In this document: positions 7,916-16,930 of the stretch, piece after piece
How positions within the stretch are numbered: the first letter of the stretch is position 1
How the letters are laid out: every line of letters starts with the position of its first letter
From: Roseovarius sp. MMSF_3281
GTDB lineage: Bacteria > Pseudomonadota > Alphaproteobacteria > Rhodobacterales > Rhodobacteraceae
Direction of reading: 5' to 3'
Length of the DNA: 64,000 bases
NCBI RefSeq assembly: GCF_030733685.1
Contig: NZ_JASHIM010000002.1
Location: 423,490-487,489, forward strand
The notes under the pieces: generated by a model
Told to the model about the DNA's origin: nothing
The model's input: only the letters and a program-made list of their open reading frames with translations
Databases searched by the model: none
Program-made: the position numbers and the translations under genes

Positions 7916-9396
7916 ATGATTTCGTCACGGCCTTTGAGGCACAGGTGCGTCAACGCGGGAATGCGCCCGCGCTGTCCGCGGACGGGCAGACGATAGGCTA
8001 TGCCGCGCTGCACGACAGGGTTGTGGCCCGAGCCGGGGCTTTGCTGGCCTCGGGGCCTGTTCCGGGCGACCGGGTCGCGTTGTTGCAGGATCGTAGCGTG
8101 GATCTCTGCACGGACCTTCTTGCTTGTCTCTACGCCAAGCTGCCGCTGACCGTTCTGAGCCGGAGCGAGGCGCATGGATCGGTTGTGGCCAAGCTGGAAG
8201 ACGGTGGTTTCTCGGGGGTGATCTGTGATGACAACAACGCGGAGGCGGCGAAGGTGCTGGCAGAAGCGGCTGGATTGCGGGTTCTGAGGGGTCTTTCGCC
8301 GGGAGATGCCGCTGATCGCCAAGTGCACCCGACTTATGGCCCTGAAGAAGAAGCTTTGCTGATCTTCACTTCGGGCTCCAGCGGGCGCCCCAAAGCGGTG
8401 CGTCTGAGCCGTGGAAATATCGCCGCCAATACGCGCGGTTTGTCAAAGATAACGCCGGTGGGCGCCGACGACCACTATCTGCACATGATGCCCTTGAGCC
8501 ATACCAACGGCGTTCTGAACCAGTTGCTCTATCCCTTGATGCGTGGTGCACGGATTACCCTTTTGCCGCGCTTCACACCCGAAACGGCGCTGGAAACCAT
8601 GGCAGACCTCAAGCCCACGGTTGTCACCGGTGTGCCGACGATGTTCCAGAGATTGCTCGATCACTCGATCCCGCAAGGTGCGACGGACAGGTTGCGAATG
8701 CTGCGTTGCGGTTCGGCGCCGCTGGCGGTCGAGACACAGGACCGGATCGAAGCACATCTTGGATGTCCGGTGCTGGTGAGCTACGGGCAGACGGAGTTTA
8801 CCTGCACGTCCACGGCCAACCCGCCGGGCGCCGCGCGGCGCGGGTCGGTCGGACGCGCGATTCCGGGGGCCGAGGTGGCGATTCTTGACCCTGACGGGAA
8901 GACACCCTTGCCGACAGGCAGCCGTGGCGAAGTGGCCTTCCGCGGGCCTTTGACGGCTCTTGGCTATGTCGGTCACCCCCCATTCGATCCGCAGGAGTGG
9001 GTCAGATCGGGGGACCTTGGCTATCTCGATACCGATGGCTACCTCTTCCTGACCGGGCGGTTGAAGGAGATCATCATACGCGGTGGTGAAAACCTGGCCC
9101 CCGCAAGCATCGAGGATGTCCTTCTTGCGCGCCCGGGTATCCGAGCGGCCTGCGTGGTGCCCGCGCCCCATGCGGATCTCGGGGAAGTGCCGTTTGCTTT
9201 CGTGGAAGGCACGAGCCAGATCGAGGCACTTGACGACTTGAACCGAAAGATCCGGGACGAACTTGGCCGCGCGCATTGTCTTGCCGGGATCGAACGCGTG
9301 GACCGCCTGCCGGAAAACCATGTCGGCAAGGTTGACCGCAAGCGGCTGACGGTGGAGCTGTCGAACCGCGCGAAGCCTGAGTTGACCAACGGCTGA
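7912..9396 (+). CDS. AMP-dependent acyl-CoA synthetase (class I adenylate-forming)
   Basis: This 494-residue adenylate-forming ligase converts a carboxylic acid, ATP and CoA to acyl-CoA, AMP and PPi. Visible motifs in order are the phosphate loop F-T-S-G-S-S-G-R-P-K-A-V (near residue 151), S-Y-G-Q-T-E (near 288), S-G-D-L-G-Y (near 366), the hinge G-R-L-K-E-I-I-I-R-G-G-E-N and the C-terminal catalytic lysine in N-H-V-G-K-V-D-R-K. It closes the operon and overlaps the beta-subunit gene by ATGA. It most likely activates the acid brought in by the TAXI-TRAP system; chain length and ring type cannot be told by eye. Confidence 0.92.
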   Translation: MNDFVTAFEAQVRQRGNAPALSADGQTIGYAALHDRVVARAGALLASGPVPGDRVALLQDRSVDLCTDLLACLYAKLPLTVLSRSEAHGSVVAKLEDGGFSGVICDDNNAEAAKVLAEAAGLRVLRGLSPGDAADRQVHPTYGPEEEALLIFTSGSSGRPKAVRLSRGNIAANTRGLSKITPVGADDHYLHMMPLSHTNGVLNQLLYPLMRGARITLLPRFTPETALETMADLKPTVVTGVPTMFQRLLDHSIPQGATDRLRMLRCGSAPLAVETQDRIEAHLGCPVLVSYGQTEFTCTSTANPPGAARRGSVGRAIPGAEVAILDPDGKTPLPTGSRGEVAFRGPLTALGYVGHPPFDPQEWVRSGDLGYLDTDGYLFLTGRLKEIIIRGGENLAPASIEDVLLARPGIRAACVVPAPHADLGEVPFAFVEGTSQIEALDDLNRKIRDELGRAHCLAGIERVDRLPENHVGKVDRKRLTVELSNRAKPELTNG

Positions 9397-9434
9397 GGGC
9401 GGCGGGTCAGGGCCCCGGACCGATTTTTACCGGG

Positions 9435-10322
9435 TCAGCCCGCATCGATCAGCGCCAGAAGCGCCTCGACCGCCCGGGTGCGATGCCGTTCCGGATGCGA
9501 CAGCACGGTGAACGGACGCTCCGGGCGGGGGGCCCATGTCACGCGACGCTGATGGACTGCGCCATCTTCCGTCAGTGCGTCGACCACCCGTCGCGACACC
9601 ATGGATACGCAGTCGCTGCCCGCCACGGCGGAGAGGACAGCTTCGTTGGACGGGATCTCCAGCAGAACCGTCAGGTCGTCCCGGCTCAGCCCCATCTGGG
9701 AAAGGTGGACCTCGACCTCGGAGCGTGTGCCGGACCCTTCCTCTCGCATCACCCAATCGAGGTTGCGATAGGTTTGGGCTGACATCCCGCTCCGGGTTGC
9801 CGGGTGTCCGCGTCGCATGACCAGCACGAGTTCGTCGCGCGCCACCACCCGTGTACGAAGGTCGCCATGCGCGACCTCGCCTTCGACGAAACCCAGGTCG
9901 GCTGCGCCGTCGGCCACGGCCCTGGCAACGCTTGACGTGTTGCCCACGCTCAGCCGCACGGAAAGATCGGGGTGTGCCTGCCTGAGCCGCACCAGGACCG
10001 GCGGCAGGAAATAGGTTGCGACCGTCTGGCTGGCCTCGATCCGCAGTCGGCCTCGCGGCCGCGCAGAGAGGTCATCGAGGATCAGTTCCGCGGTCTCGGC
10101 CTGATGCAGAACGCTTTTGGCCGCAGGAACGAATCTGCGGCCAGCTTCGGTGAGGCTGATGCCGCGCCCGACGCGGTCGAAAAGCTGTACGCCATGCTGG
10201 TTTTCGAGCGCGCGCAGGGCGGCCGACACGGCGGATTGAGTCATTTTCAGCGCATCCGCCGCGCGGGTGACATGGGCGCGTTCGGCGACCTCAAGGAATA
10301 TACGGAGCTGGTCCAGGGTCAA
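9435..10322 (-). CDS. LysR-family transcriptional regulator
   Basis: This is a 295-residue LysR regulator with an N-terminal helix-turn-helix (residues 1-60, A-A-D-A-L-K-M-T-Q-S-A-V-S-A-A-L-R) and a C-terminal periplasmic-binding-protein-like effector domain (about 90-290). It is transcribed divergently from the YeiH-family transporter with under 100 bases between the starts, the classical LysR layout. An AT-rich stretch with TTAATTTAAC (near 10357-10366) lies between them and could include the operator. By analogy with the yeiE-yeiH pair of enterobacteria it probably controls the exporter. It converges with the CoA-ligase gene and is probably unrelated to that operon. Confidence 0.92.
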   Translation of the reverse strand: MTLDQLRIFLEVAERAHVTRAADALKMTQSAVSAALRALENQHGVQLFDRVGRGISLTEAGRRFVPAAKSVLHQAETAELILDDLSARPRGRLRIEASQTVATYFLPPVLVRLRQAHPDLSVRLSVGNTSSVARAVADGAADLGFVEGEVAHGDLRTRVVARDELVLVMRRGHPATRSGMSAQTYRNLDWVMREEGSGTRSEVEVHLSQMGLSRDDLTVLLEIPSNEAVLSAVAGSDCVSMVSRRVVDALTEDGAVHQRRVTWAPRPERPFTVLSHPERHRTRAVEALLALIDAG

Positions 10323-10417
10323 TCATCAGTCCAATCGATCAATATGTTCGATATTAGTTAATTTAACGAACAATGCAATTCGGGCAGTTTGCAGGCGCAG
10401 AACCAAGGAGAAACACC

Positions 10418-11449
10418 ATGCAAACCCTGAGCCAGCGCGCACTGCCCGTTCCGCTTCAAGGCCTTTACGCGTATTTGCCCGGATTGGCGCTTGTCGGGGC
10501 GATCACCGCCATCGCCACACTTGTCCAAAGGGCGACCGGGCTGGCGGCGCTCAGCCCGCTGGTTGTTGCACTGTTGCTCGGCATCGGTTGGCGTGTCGCG
10601 GTGGGCAGCCCGCCGTCGCTGCAACCCGGTATCCGCTTTGCCCTCAAGCCGGTCTTGCGTATGGCGATCGTATTGCTGGGTCTTCAGGTCACGGTCGGTG
10701 AAGTGTCTTCCCTGGGCTTGCGGGGTGTTGTCGCTGTCACGGCGACGCTGGCCGCGACGTTTACGTTCACCTGCCTGCTTGGTCGTGCGCTGGGTGTGGA
10801 AAGCCGCCTTGCACAGTTGATTGCCGCCGGGACGTCCGTGTGCGGCGCTTCCGCGGTTCTGGCCTGCAATACTGTTACACGCGGGTCGGACGAAGACGTG
10901 GCCTATGCCATTGCCTGTGTTACGTTGTTCGGGACGAGTGCCATGTTGCTGGGGCCGATGGCGGCGCATGTCCTGGAACTGACGCCTGAAACCTACGGTT
11001 TCTGGGCGGGCGCGACGGTGCATGAGGTGGCCCAGGTCGTGGGCGCAGCCTTTGCCATGGGGGAAGAGGCCGGCCATGTCGGCACGGTGACCAAGCTGAC
11101 TCGGGTTATTCTGCTTGCTCCCCTGATCTTGTCGCTGGGTATTCTGCAATTCCGAGGAAATGGGCAGCGCGCCTCTGGCTCGAAGCTTCCGATCGTGCCG
11201 TGGTTCGTGCTTGGGTTCGTCGCGCTTATGGGGGTCAATTCCATGGTAAGCCTGCCGGTGGGGCTGCACGACGTCATGGTTACGCTTACGGCGTTGATGC
11301 TGACGGCGGCGCTGGCGGCGATGGGGCTGGAAACCGACTTGCGGCGTTTGCGCCAGAAGGGCCTGCGCCCACTGGCCCTTGGTGCGTCGGCCTGGATATT
11401 CATCGCGACCTTGGGGTTGGCCTTATCGCTTTGGGCCATGGCGGGATAA
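10418..11449 (+). CDS. YeiH-family putative sulfate/sulfite exporter
   Basis: This is a 343-residue polytopic membrane protein of the UPF0324/YeiH family with about ten hydrophobic helices. G-T-S-V-C-G-A-S-A-V near residue 130 and H-E-V-A-Q-V-V-G-A near residue 205 are its conserved loops. I start it at 10418, where AAGGAG sits 7 bases upstream; the upstream in-frame ATG at 10373 has no ribosome site. The family is annotated as putative sulfate exporters without strong biochemical proof. An exporter of sulfite or sulfate would suit an organism that releases sulfite from sulfonates (see 27476-36681), but the genes are not adjacent and the link is inference. Confidence 0.85.
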   Translation: MQTLSQRALPVPLQGLYAYLPGLALVGAITAIATLVQRATGLAALSPLVVALLLGIGWRVAVGSPPSLQPGIRFALKPVLRMAIVLLGLQVTVGEVSSLGLRGVVAVTATLAATFTFTCLLGRALGVESRLAQLIAAGTSVCGASAVLACNTVTRGSDEDVAYAIACVTLFGTSAMLLGPMAAHVLELTPETYGFWAGATVHEVAQVVGAAFAMGEEAGHVGTVTKLTRVILLAPLILSLGILQFRGNGQRASGSKLPIVPWFVLGFVALMGVNSMVSLPVGLHDVMVTLTALMLTAALAAMGLETDLRRLRQKGLRPLALGASAWIFIATLGLALSLWAMAG

Positions 11450-11616
11450 GCTATACTGGATGAGTCCGTAAGCTGAGCTTCTGCCCGAGGAACGGACAGT
11501 GATGGTCTGGATGCCCCATCGTACCCATGTAGGGCACCCTTTCATTTGCCTGCCGGGTTTGGGAGTTATCAGGGGGCGTGTATCGCCTTGAATGTAACCC
11601 CATTTCCCTGCGCCGG

Positions 11617-12171
11617 TTACAGCGGGAAATCCATCAATGGTGTGTCCTTGCGCAGGTAAAGCGGGTGTTTGGCTGACCCGTCCTTGTTGAGGCCCAGACA
11701 GCGCAGCGGTTTGTCGGTGTCGGCCATGGCCTGGATCACGGCCTTGGTCAGGGGGGTAAAGCGTTTGTGCAGCTTGCCATAGGCCATGACGATGACCTCG
11801 GCCTCTTTCGCCATTTCGACAAGGGCCGGGATGTTCGCGGGGCTAGAGGCCAGATCGGGATCCGCGGGAATATCCTTGGGCGAGGTGGCCCGCCAATCCA
11901 GCACATTGCCCTTGAGGTAGCGGGTAAAGCCCCAATCCTGCGCGAAAATCAGTTCACGGTGGCAGGTCGGGTCGGAAACCTCGGCCGCGGCAACCGAGGG
12001 GTTCATACCGATGAACAGGATCGCACGGGGGGCTTGCCCTGCTGGCGTCCAGTCGCGGGTAAGTGCCTGCCGATAGCGGCCGCAGTCGGAAAAGGTGGCG
12101 GTGCCTGTCACGCCTTCGGGCAGTTTCAGGCGGACCTTTCCACCCGGATCATGCGTGCCTGCCCCGGTCAT
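11617..12171 (-). CDS. DUF1643 domain protein
   Basis: This is a 184-residue cytoplasmic protein of the DUF1643 family, recognised by the [11 protein letters not shown] segment near residue 50 and the following D-P-T-C. No catalytic role is established for the family. It overlaps the truB stop by ATGA and so is the last gene of the rbfA-DUF2233-truB-DUF1643 unit; translation is probably coupled. The position suggests a link to RNA or translation, but nothing in the protein proves this. The 167 bases downstream (11450-11616) hold no gene. Confidence 0.75.
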   Translation of the reverse strand: MTGAGTHDPGGKVRLKLPEGVTGTATFSDCGRYRQALTRDWTPAGQAPRAILFIGMNPSVAAAEVSDPTCHRELIFAQDWGFTRYLKGNVLDWRATSPKDIPADPDLASSPANIPALVEMAKEAEVIVMAYGKLHKRFTPLTKAVIQAMADTDKPLRCLGLNKDGSAKHPLYLRKDTPLMDFPL

Positions 12172-13073
12172 TGGTTGAACACCCGGCTGGGGTGCAATTC
12201 CCCGGCCTTGAAACGGCCCACGGCAACGGCGCGGCCATCATGGACGGCCCAGCATTCCTCGCCGTACTCCACGTCATGGGCCACGACCATGCCGGGATTG
12301 CCGTTTTTCAACTTGGCAAGCCCTTGGTCGGTTGCCGTGACGCGCGGCAGATCGGAAAGGCCTTCTTCCAGTGGGTGCAGGTGGGTGTCCAATACGGGGC
12401 TATGGGCCATGTCGTCGATCTGTTCGATGGTCAGGCCATCCTCGGCCCGGAACGGACCGGACCAGATGCGGCGCAATTCGCGCACATGGCCGTAGCATCC
12501 CAAAGCCTCGCCCAGATCGCGGGCGATGGCACGCACATAGCCGCCCTTGCCGCAGGTCATTTCAAGCGTGACGTGATCGGCATCGGGGCGGTCGATCAGC
12601 AAAAGCTCCTCAACCCAAAGGGGGCGGGCCTCGACCTCGAACTCCTCGCCGTCGCGGGCGCGCTTGTAGGCGCGTTCGCCGTCGATTTTCACGGCCGAAT
12701 ATTTCGGCGGAACCTGCATGATCTCGCCCACGAACCGGCCCAGGGCATCCTTGATCGCGGCGTCATCGGGGCGCGTGTCGCTTTTGGCGGTGACCTCGCC
12801 CTCGGCGTCATCGGTGTTGGTGGCTTGGCCCAGGCGAACGGTAAATTCATAGGCCTTGAGCGCATCGGTGATGTAGGGGACGGTCTTGGTTGCCTCGCCA
12901 AGGGCCACGGCCAAAACCCCTGTCGCCTCGGGGTCCAGCGTGCCTGCATGGCCGGCCTTCTTGGCCTGAAGCGCCCAGCGGACCTTGTTGACCACCGAGG
13001 TCGAGGTCATGCCGGCGGGCTTGTCGACAATCAGCCAGCCGGAAATATCGCGCCCTTTGCGTTTGCGTGCCAT
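12168..13073 (-). CDS. truB: tRNA pseudouridine(55) synthase TruB
   Basis: It makes pseudouridine 55 in the T-loop of nearly all tRNAs. The catalytic motif [13 protein letters not shown], with the nucleophilic Asp, lies near residue 45, preceded by [16 protein letters not shown] near residue 120 is the second conserved motif. The 301-residue length matches bacterial TruB. rbfA and truB are neighbours in many bacteria; here a secreted DUF2233 protein gene lies between them. The start is 76 bases after that gene's stop. Confidence 0.96.
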   Translation of the reverse strand: MARKRKGRDISGWLIVDKPAGMTSTSVVNKVRWALQAKKAGHAGTLDPEATGVLAVALGEATKTVPYITDALKAYEFTVRLGQATNTDDAEGEVTAKSDTRPDDAAIKDALGRFVGEIMQVPPKYSAVKIDGERAYKRARDGEEFEVEARPLWVEELLLIDRPDADHVTLEMTCGKGGYVRAIARDLGEALGCYGHVRELRRIWSGPFRAEDGLTIEQIDDMAHSPVLDTHLHPLEEGLSDLPRVTATDQGLAKLKNGNPGMVVAHDVEYGEECWAVHDGRAVAVGRFKAGELHPSRVFNQ

Positions 13074-13149
13074 GGTGCCTGCCCTTTGCCCAAGATGAAG
13101 GCGGCGGGGTAGCCCAAGGTTCGGGCGCTGTCAATTCAGGCTGTGGGGG

Positions 13150-13902
13150 TCATTCGGTGGGTTTCGTCACGCCCACGATCGGCCCCATGGGAAAGCCCAT
13201 GTCATGGCGGTTCTGGCCGGGGACATAAAGCCGCGAGATATTGCCATCGAAGTAAAGCGCCTGCGGCACCTTGAGGGTATCGCGGAAAAGCGTGCCGAAG
13301 TCATGAAAATTCACCGCGCTTTCAGAAATGGCGAAATACACGGTTTTGCCGTCTGCGGATGTGCCCACGCCATTTCGGATATAGCGGCTGTCGCTGTCTT
13401 TGAGAAACCGCGGATGAAGCGCGCCGTCGATCACCAGCATCGGGCCGGACTGGGTGGCATAGGCACAGGCAGGGGCCTTGGCGAGATAGCTGTTGGTTTC
13501 ATAGACCCGCGCGCTTTTGTCGGATACGCAGAACACCCCATTGGGCAGAAGGCCAAAATTGCCCGGCCCCTCGGAGGTGATAACGCCCCGGCGCTCGTTG
13601 CCCTTTTCAAGGTAATGGCCAACGGGCGAACGGTCTTGATGGTACATGCCCGCGTTCATCGCAAAGGCGAGAGTTTCACCGTGTCTTTCGGTCAAGGCCG
13701 CGACATTATCGAAGCTTCCCAGGGGTTTGCCGGTTTCCGGGTCGTTGAGGAACAAGCGGATGGTCTCGCGCGTCGCATCGACCTTGCAAATCGTGTATCG
13801 CGCACCGGCGTGTTCAAGCACACCGCAATCCACGGCCAACGCGGGGCTTGCCAACCCCACAAGGGCAAGCGCCAGCGCAGCGAGGCGCTTAGCCCTCGAC
13901 AT
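13150..13902 (-). CDS. Secreted phosphodiester-glycosidase-like protein (DUF2233)
   Basis: This 250-residue protein belongs to the family of the GlcNAc-1-phosphodiester alpha-N-acetylglucosaminidase (NAGPA) domain. The N-terminus (from M at 13902) is a signal peptide, [17 protein letters not shown], then V-D-C-G. Typical motifs are A-M-N-A-G-M-Y-H near residue 80, N-G-V-F near residue 120, and A-T-Q-S-G-P-M-L-V near residue 155. The start overlaps the end of rbfA by 14 bases; an in-frame ATG at 13944 inside rbfA is less likely because it would bury the signal peptide. It is exported, so its place between rbfA and truB is odd. The substrate is unknown. Confidence 0.82.
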   Translation of the reverse strand: MSRAKRLAALALALVGLASPALAVDCGVLEHAGARYTICKVDATRETIRLFLNDPETGKPLGSFDNVAALTERHGETLAFAMNAGMYHQDRSPVGHYLEKGNERRGVITSEGPGNFGLLPNGVFCVSDKSARVYETNSYLAKAPACAYATQSGPMLVIDGALHPRFLKDSDSRYIRNGVGTSADGKTVYFAISESAVNFHDFGTLFRDTLKVPQALYFDGNISRLYVPGQNRHDMGFPMGPIVGVTKPTE

Positions 13903-14284
13903 CCCGGCGAACTTTTTCTTGGGAAAACAGGCGGCGGGTTTCATCCATCTGGTCGAAGGTGCCGTCGAGGCGAAATCGCAGGTCGGGGGCGTATTTCAGT
14001 TCAAGTTTTTTACCGATAAGGCGACGTAGCTCACCCTTGTTGCGGGCAAGCAGTTCGATCAAATCGTCCTGACCTTCGCCGCCAAGGGGCATGACATAGG
14101 CCGTGGCGATCTTGAGGTCGGGGGAGATCCGGACCTCGCCCACGGTGACCGACATGCGGTTGAGATCGGTATCGTGGATATCGCCGCGCATCAGCACCTC
14201 GGACAGGGTCCGGCGGATCAACTCGCCGACGCGGAGTTGCCGTTGGGAGGGGCCGGGGCCATCGTGAAACTTGTTCTTTGCCAT
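13889..14284 (-). CDS. rbfA: 30S ribosome-binding factor RbfA
   Basis: This small KH-fold protein binds the 30S subunit during late 16S rRNA maturation. The alphaproteobacterial N-terminus [15 protein letters not shown] and the central [18 protein letters not shown] make the call clear. I use the ATG at 14284 (131 residues, M-A-K-N-K); an ATG at 14293 would add three residues and neither has an obvious ribosome site. It is the first gene of a minus-strand unit with DUF2233, truB and DUF1643, and is divergent from dapB with 129 bases between. Confidence 0.94.
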   Translation of the reverse strand: MAKNKFHDGPGPSQRQLRVGELIRRTLSEVLMRGDIHDTDLNRMSVTVGEVRISPDLKIATAYVMPLGGEGQDDLIELLARNKGELRRLIGKKLELKYAPDLRFRLDGTFDQMDETRRLFSQEKVRRDVEG

Positions 14285-14413
14285 GCCTCGCATCTAATCA
14301 CTCGGGCCTGATTTGCCAAGCGATGATCGGCAGGGGTCCGCCCATGAAAGCGGCTTTGCCAATCGGGGCCGCGCGCGCTATGCAAGGCCAAATCGGAACG
14401 GGAGACAAACGCG

Positions 14414-15232
14414 ATGACAGACTTGCCGGGCATTGTGGTAACGGGCGCCTCGGGGCGGATGGGCCAGATGTTGGTCCGCACCATTGTTGAAAGTGGCCGG
14501 GCCAAGTTGATCGGGGCCTTGGAGCGCAAGGGCCACGACTGGATCGGTCGCGATGTGGGCGAGGCCATGGGCGGGGCCGCTTTGGGGGTTACCGTCACCG
14601 ACGACGCGTTGGAGGCTTTCGCCAAGGCACATGCCGTGATCGACTTTACCGCCCCCGCCGCCACGGTGGGCTTTGCAGGGATCGCGGCGCAGGCGCGCTG
14701 CGTGCATGTCATCGGCACCACGGGCATGACCGAGGACGACCTTGCCAAGGTCAAGGCCGCCGCGCGGCATGCGGTCGTGATCCGTGCAGGGAACATGAGC
14801 CTTGGGGTTAACCTGTTGGTACAATTGACGAAAAAGGTCGCTGCCGCATTGGACGAAGACTTTGATATCGAGGTGCTTGAGTATCACCACAACCAGAAAG
14901 TCGATGCGCCTTCTGGCACTGCCCTGATGCTGGGCGAGGCCGCCGCCGAGGGGCGGGGCGTGGACCTTGAGGCCGTGTCAGACCGTGGACGCGACGGGAT
15001 CACGGGCAAGCGAGAGAGGGGGCATATCGGCTTTCACGCTGTTCGGGGCGGGGACATCGTGGGGGAACATGATGTGCTGTTTGCCGCCGCGGGCGAGCGG
15101 ATTACCCTGCGGCATGTGGCCAGTGATCGGGCGGTTTTTGCCCGTGGTGCCCTGAAAGCCGCGCTTTGGGGGCAAGGGCGCGGACCCGGGGAATACGATA
15201 TGCTGGACGTGCTGGGGTTGAGCGAAAACTGA
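14414..15232 (+). CDS. dapB: 4-hydroxy-tetrahydrodipicolinate reductase DapB
   Basis: This is the second committed enzyme of the diaminopimelate/lysine pathway, reducing hydroxy-tetrahydrodipicolinate with NAD(P)H. The N-terminal dinucleotide loop reads [14 protein letters not shown] near residue 100 is the second nucleotide contact, and [15 protein letters not shown] near residue 155 is the active-site signature with the catalytic His and Lys. The 272-residue length matches the family. A GGAG ribosome site lies 10 bases before the start (14400-14403). The gene stands alone on the plus strand, followed by a small secreted protein gene. Confidence 0.97.
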   Translation: MTDLPGIVVTGASGRMGQMLVRTIVESGRAKLIGALERKGHDWIGRDVGEAMGGAALGVTVTDDALEAFAKAHAVIDFTAPAATVGFAGIAAQARCVHVIGTTGMTEDDLAKVKAAARHAVVIRAGNMSLGVNLLVQLTKKVAAALDEDFDIEVLEYHHNQKVDAPSGTALMLGEAAAEGRGVDLEAVSDRGRDGITGKRERGHIGFHAVRGGDIVGEHDVLFAAAGERITLRHVASDRAVFARGALKAALWGQGRGPGEYDMLDVLGLSEN

Positions 15233-15286
15233 TCCAAATCAGGCTTGGGGGCGTATCCGTGATGTATTGCCACAGGAACACGACCC

Positions 15287-15640
15287 ATGAGATATGTTGT
15301 GACATTGGCCTTGGCGCTTGGCTTGGCCACCCCGGTTGGGGCCGAAGGATTTAACCAAGTCTCGGAAAAATCTGCGTTTTTGTCGCTTGTAGATGGTCGG
15401 AAACTGACCCGGTTCGGTATCAAGCTGGATGTCACACGCGATGGCCGGATCGAGGGACGCGCCTTTGGCCGGGATGTAACCGGCGCGTGGCGCTGGCAAT
15501 CGGGGTACTTTTGCCGGGATTTATATTGGGGCCAGACCGACCTTGGGCCGAATTGCCAGGCCGTGAAGGTTCAGGGGCGCACGTTGCGGTTCATATCGGA
15601 CCGGGGAACGGGGCAGTTCGCAGATTTGCAACTTCGGTAA
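15287..15640 (+). CDS. Small secreted protein of unknown function
   Basis: This is a 117-residue protein with a clear signal peptide (M-R-Y-V-V-T-L-A-L-A-L-G-L-A-T-P-V-G-A, cleavage before E-G). The mature part of about 98 residues has a G-A-W-R-W-Q-S-G-Y-F-C-R-D segment with two cysteines (one here and one in P-N-C-Q) that could form a disulfide. Similar small proteins downstream of dapB are sometimes labelled 'dihydrodipicolinate reductase' by transfer of annotation; nothing here supports that activity. It lies 54 bases after dapB, so co-transcription is possible. Confidence 0.75.
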   Translation: MRYVVTLALALGLATPVGAEGFNQVSEKSAFLSLVDGRKLTRFGIKLDVTRDGRIEGRAFGRDVTGAWRWQSGYFCRDLYWGQTDLGPNCQAVKVQGRTLRFISDRGTGQFADLQLR

Positions 15641-15668
15641 TTCCGGCCAAGGGCGCTCGTGGTGAAAG

Positions 15669-15706
15669 TTGTACAATTTGTACGCTTTGTACGTGATTTT
15701 TGTACG
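15669..15706. repeat. Array of four T-T-G-T-A-C half-sites (9-9-13 spacing)
   Basis: TTGTACA (15669), TTGTACG (15678), TTGTACG (15687) and TTGTACG (15700) are direct repeats with start-to-start distances of 9, 9 and 13 bases. They lie in the 138-base gap between two converging genes, where no promoter is expected. The same half-site type and spacing recur at 36734-36771. The array looks like a protein-binding site; its function is unknown. Confidence 0.7.
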
Positions 15707-15778
15707 TTTTGCGATGGCAGCACCCGTCAGCGCGAAGCGGCAGAGGTTCGGGGCGGGACGCTGCGCAGCCTTCGGTGA

Positions 15779-16882
15779 TCACCCGATCTTGCCCCTTGGC
15801 CCTTCGCCGACTTGGGCGCGGTGGAGCATGAGGTGATCAAGCAGGACGCAGGCCATCATCGCCTCGCCCACGGGCACGGCGCGGATGCCGACGCAGGGGT
15901 CGTGGCGGCCCTTGGTGACGACCTCGGTGGGCGTGCCGTCCATGCGGATAGAGCGGCGGGGTGTCAGGATCGAAGAGGTGGGTTTGACGGCGAAGCGCAC
16001 CACCACGTCTTGCCCGGTTGAGATGCCGCCCAGGATGCCGCCCGAATGGTTCGAGGAATATTCGGGGCCGTTCTCGCCCATGAAAATCTCATCGGCGTTT
16101 GCGGTGCCTGTCAGGCGGGCGGCCGCCATCCCTTCGCCGATTTCCACGCCCTTCACCGCGTTGATCGACATCATGGCGGCGGCAAGGTCGGTGTCGAGTT
16201 TGCCGTAAACCGGCGCGCCAAGGCCTACGGGGGCGCCACGCGCGACTACTTCGATTTCGGCGCCGACGGAATTTTTGTTCTTGCGGAGTTTTTGCAGGTA
16301 AGCCTCCCACTCCGGCGCGGCTTTCGCATCGGGGAGCCAGAAATCATTGCTGTCGATCGCGGCCCAGTCGATGTTGTCGCGGTCGATCGTCATGTCGCCC
16401 ATGCGGGTCATGTAGCCCTTGATCTCAAGCCCCGGCACCAGTTCGCGTAGCGCCGCACGGGCGATCCCGCCCGCCGCCACGCGGGCCGCTGTTTCGCGGG
16501 CCGAGCTGCGCCCGCCGCCGCGATAGTCGCGCAGGCCGTATTTCTGGTGATAGGTGATATCGGCGTGGCCGGGGCGGAAGGTCTGGGCAATCTCGCCATA
16601 GTCGCGGGAGCGTTGGTCGGTGTTTTCGATCATCAGCTGGATCGAGGTGCCGGTTGTCTGCCCGTCGAACACGCCCGAGAGGATTTGCACCGCGTCGGGT
16701 TCATTGCGCTGCGTGGTGTTCTTGTTCTGACCGGGGCGGCGTTTGTCGAGCCATTGCTGGATGAACGCCTCGTCCACCGGAATGCCCGGCGGGCAGCCAT
16801 CGACGGTGGCGCCCAGGGCGGGGCCGTGGCTTTCGCCCCATGTGGTGACGCGAAAGAGATGTCCGAATGTGTTGAGGCTCAT
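15779..16882 (-). CDS. aroC: Chorismate synthase AroC
   Basis: This is the last enzyme of the shikimate pathway, converting EPSP to chorismate with reduced FMN. The N-terminus contains the G-E-S-H-G-P-A-L-G motif. R-P-G-H-A-D-I-T-Y near residue 105 and [13 protein letters not shown] near residue 120 are the FMN and substrate contacts, and the C-terminal R-H-D-P-C-V signature is present near residue 330. The 367-residue length is typical. It is transcribed with the MFS gene upstream (48 bases) or from its own promoter in that gap. Confidence 0.97.
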   Translation of the reverse strand: MSLNTFGHLFRVTTWGESHGPALGATVDGCPPGIPVDEAFIQQWLDKRRPGQNKNTTQRNEPDAVQILSGVFDGQTTGTSIQLMIENTDQRSRDYGEIAQTFRPGHADITYHQKYGLRDYRGGGRSSARETAARVAAGGIARAALRELVPGLEIKGYMTRMGDMTIDRDNIDWAAIDSNDFWLPDAKAAPEWEAYLQKLRKNKNSVGAEIEVVARGAPVGLGAPVYGKLDTDLAAAMMSINAVKGVEIGEGMAAARLTGTANADEIFMGENGPEYSSNHSGGILGGISTGQDVVVRFAVKPTSSILTPRRSIRMDGTPTEVVTKGRHDPCVGIRAVPVGEAMMACVLLDHLMLHRAQVGEGPRGKIG

Positions 16883-16930
16883 GGCGCGGGCTCCTTTGCC
16901 CCCGTGAGATAGCGGGGTGGTGGCGTGGCC

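Noticed and set aside
9435..10322. LysR gene as regulator of the CoA-ester operon
   Set aside because: It converges with that operon and is divergent from the YeiH gene; the operon has its own IclR regulator.
15713..15835. 41-codon plus-strand frame directly after the TTGTACG array
   Set aside because: It overlaps the aroC end in antisense and lacks a ribosome site, so it does not explain the array as a promoter.
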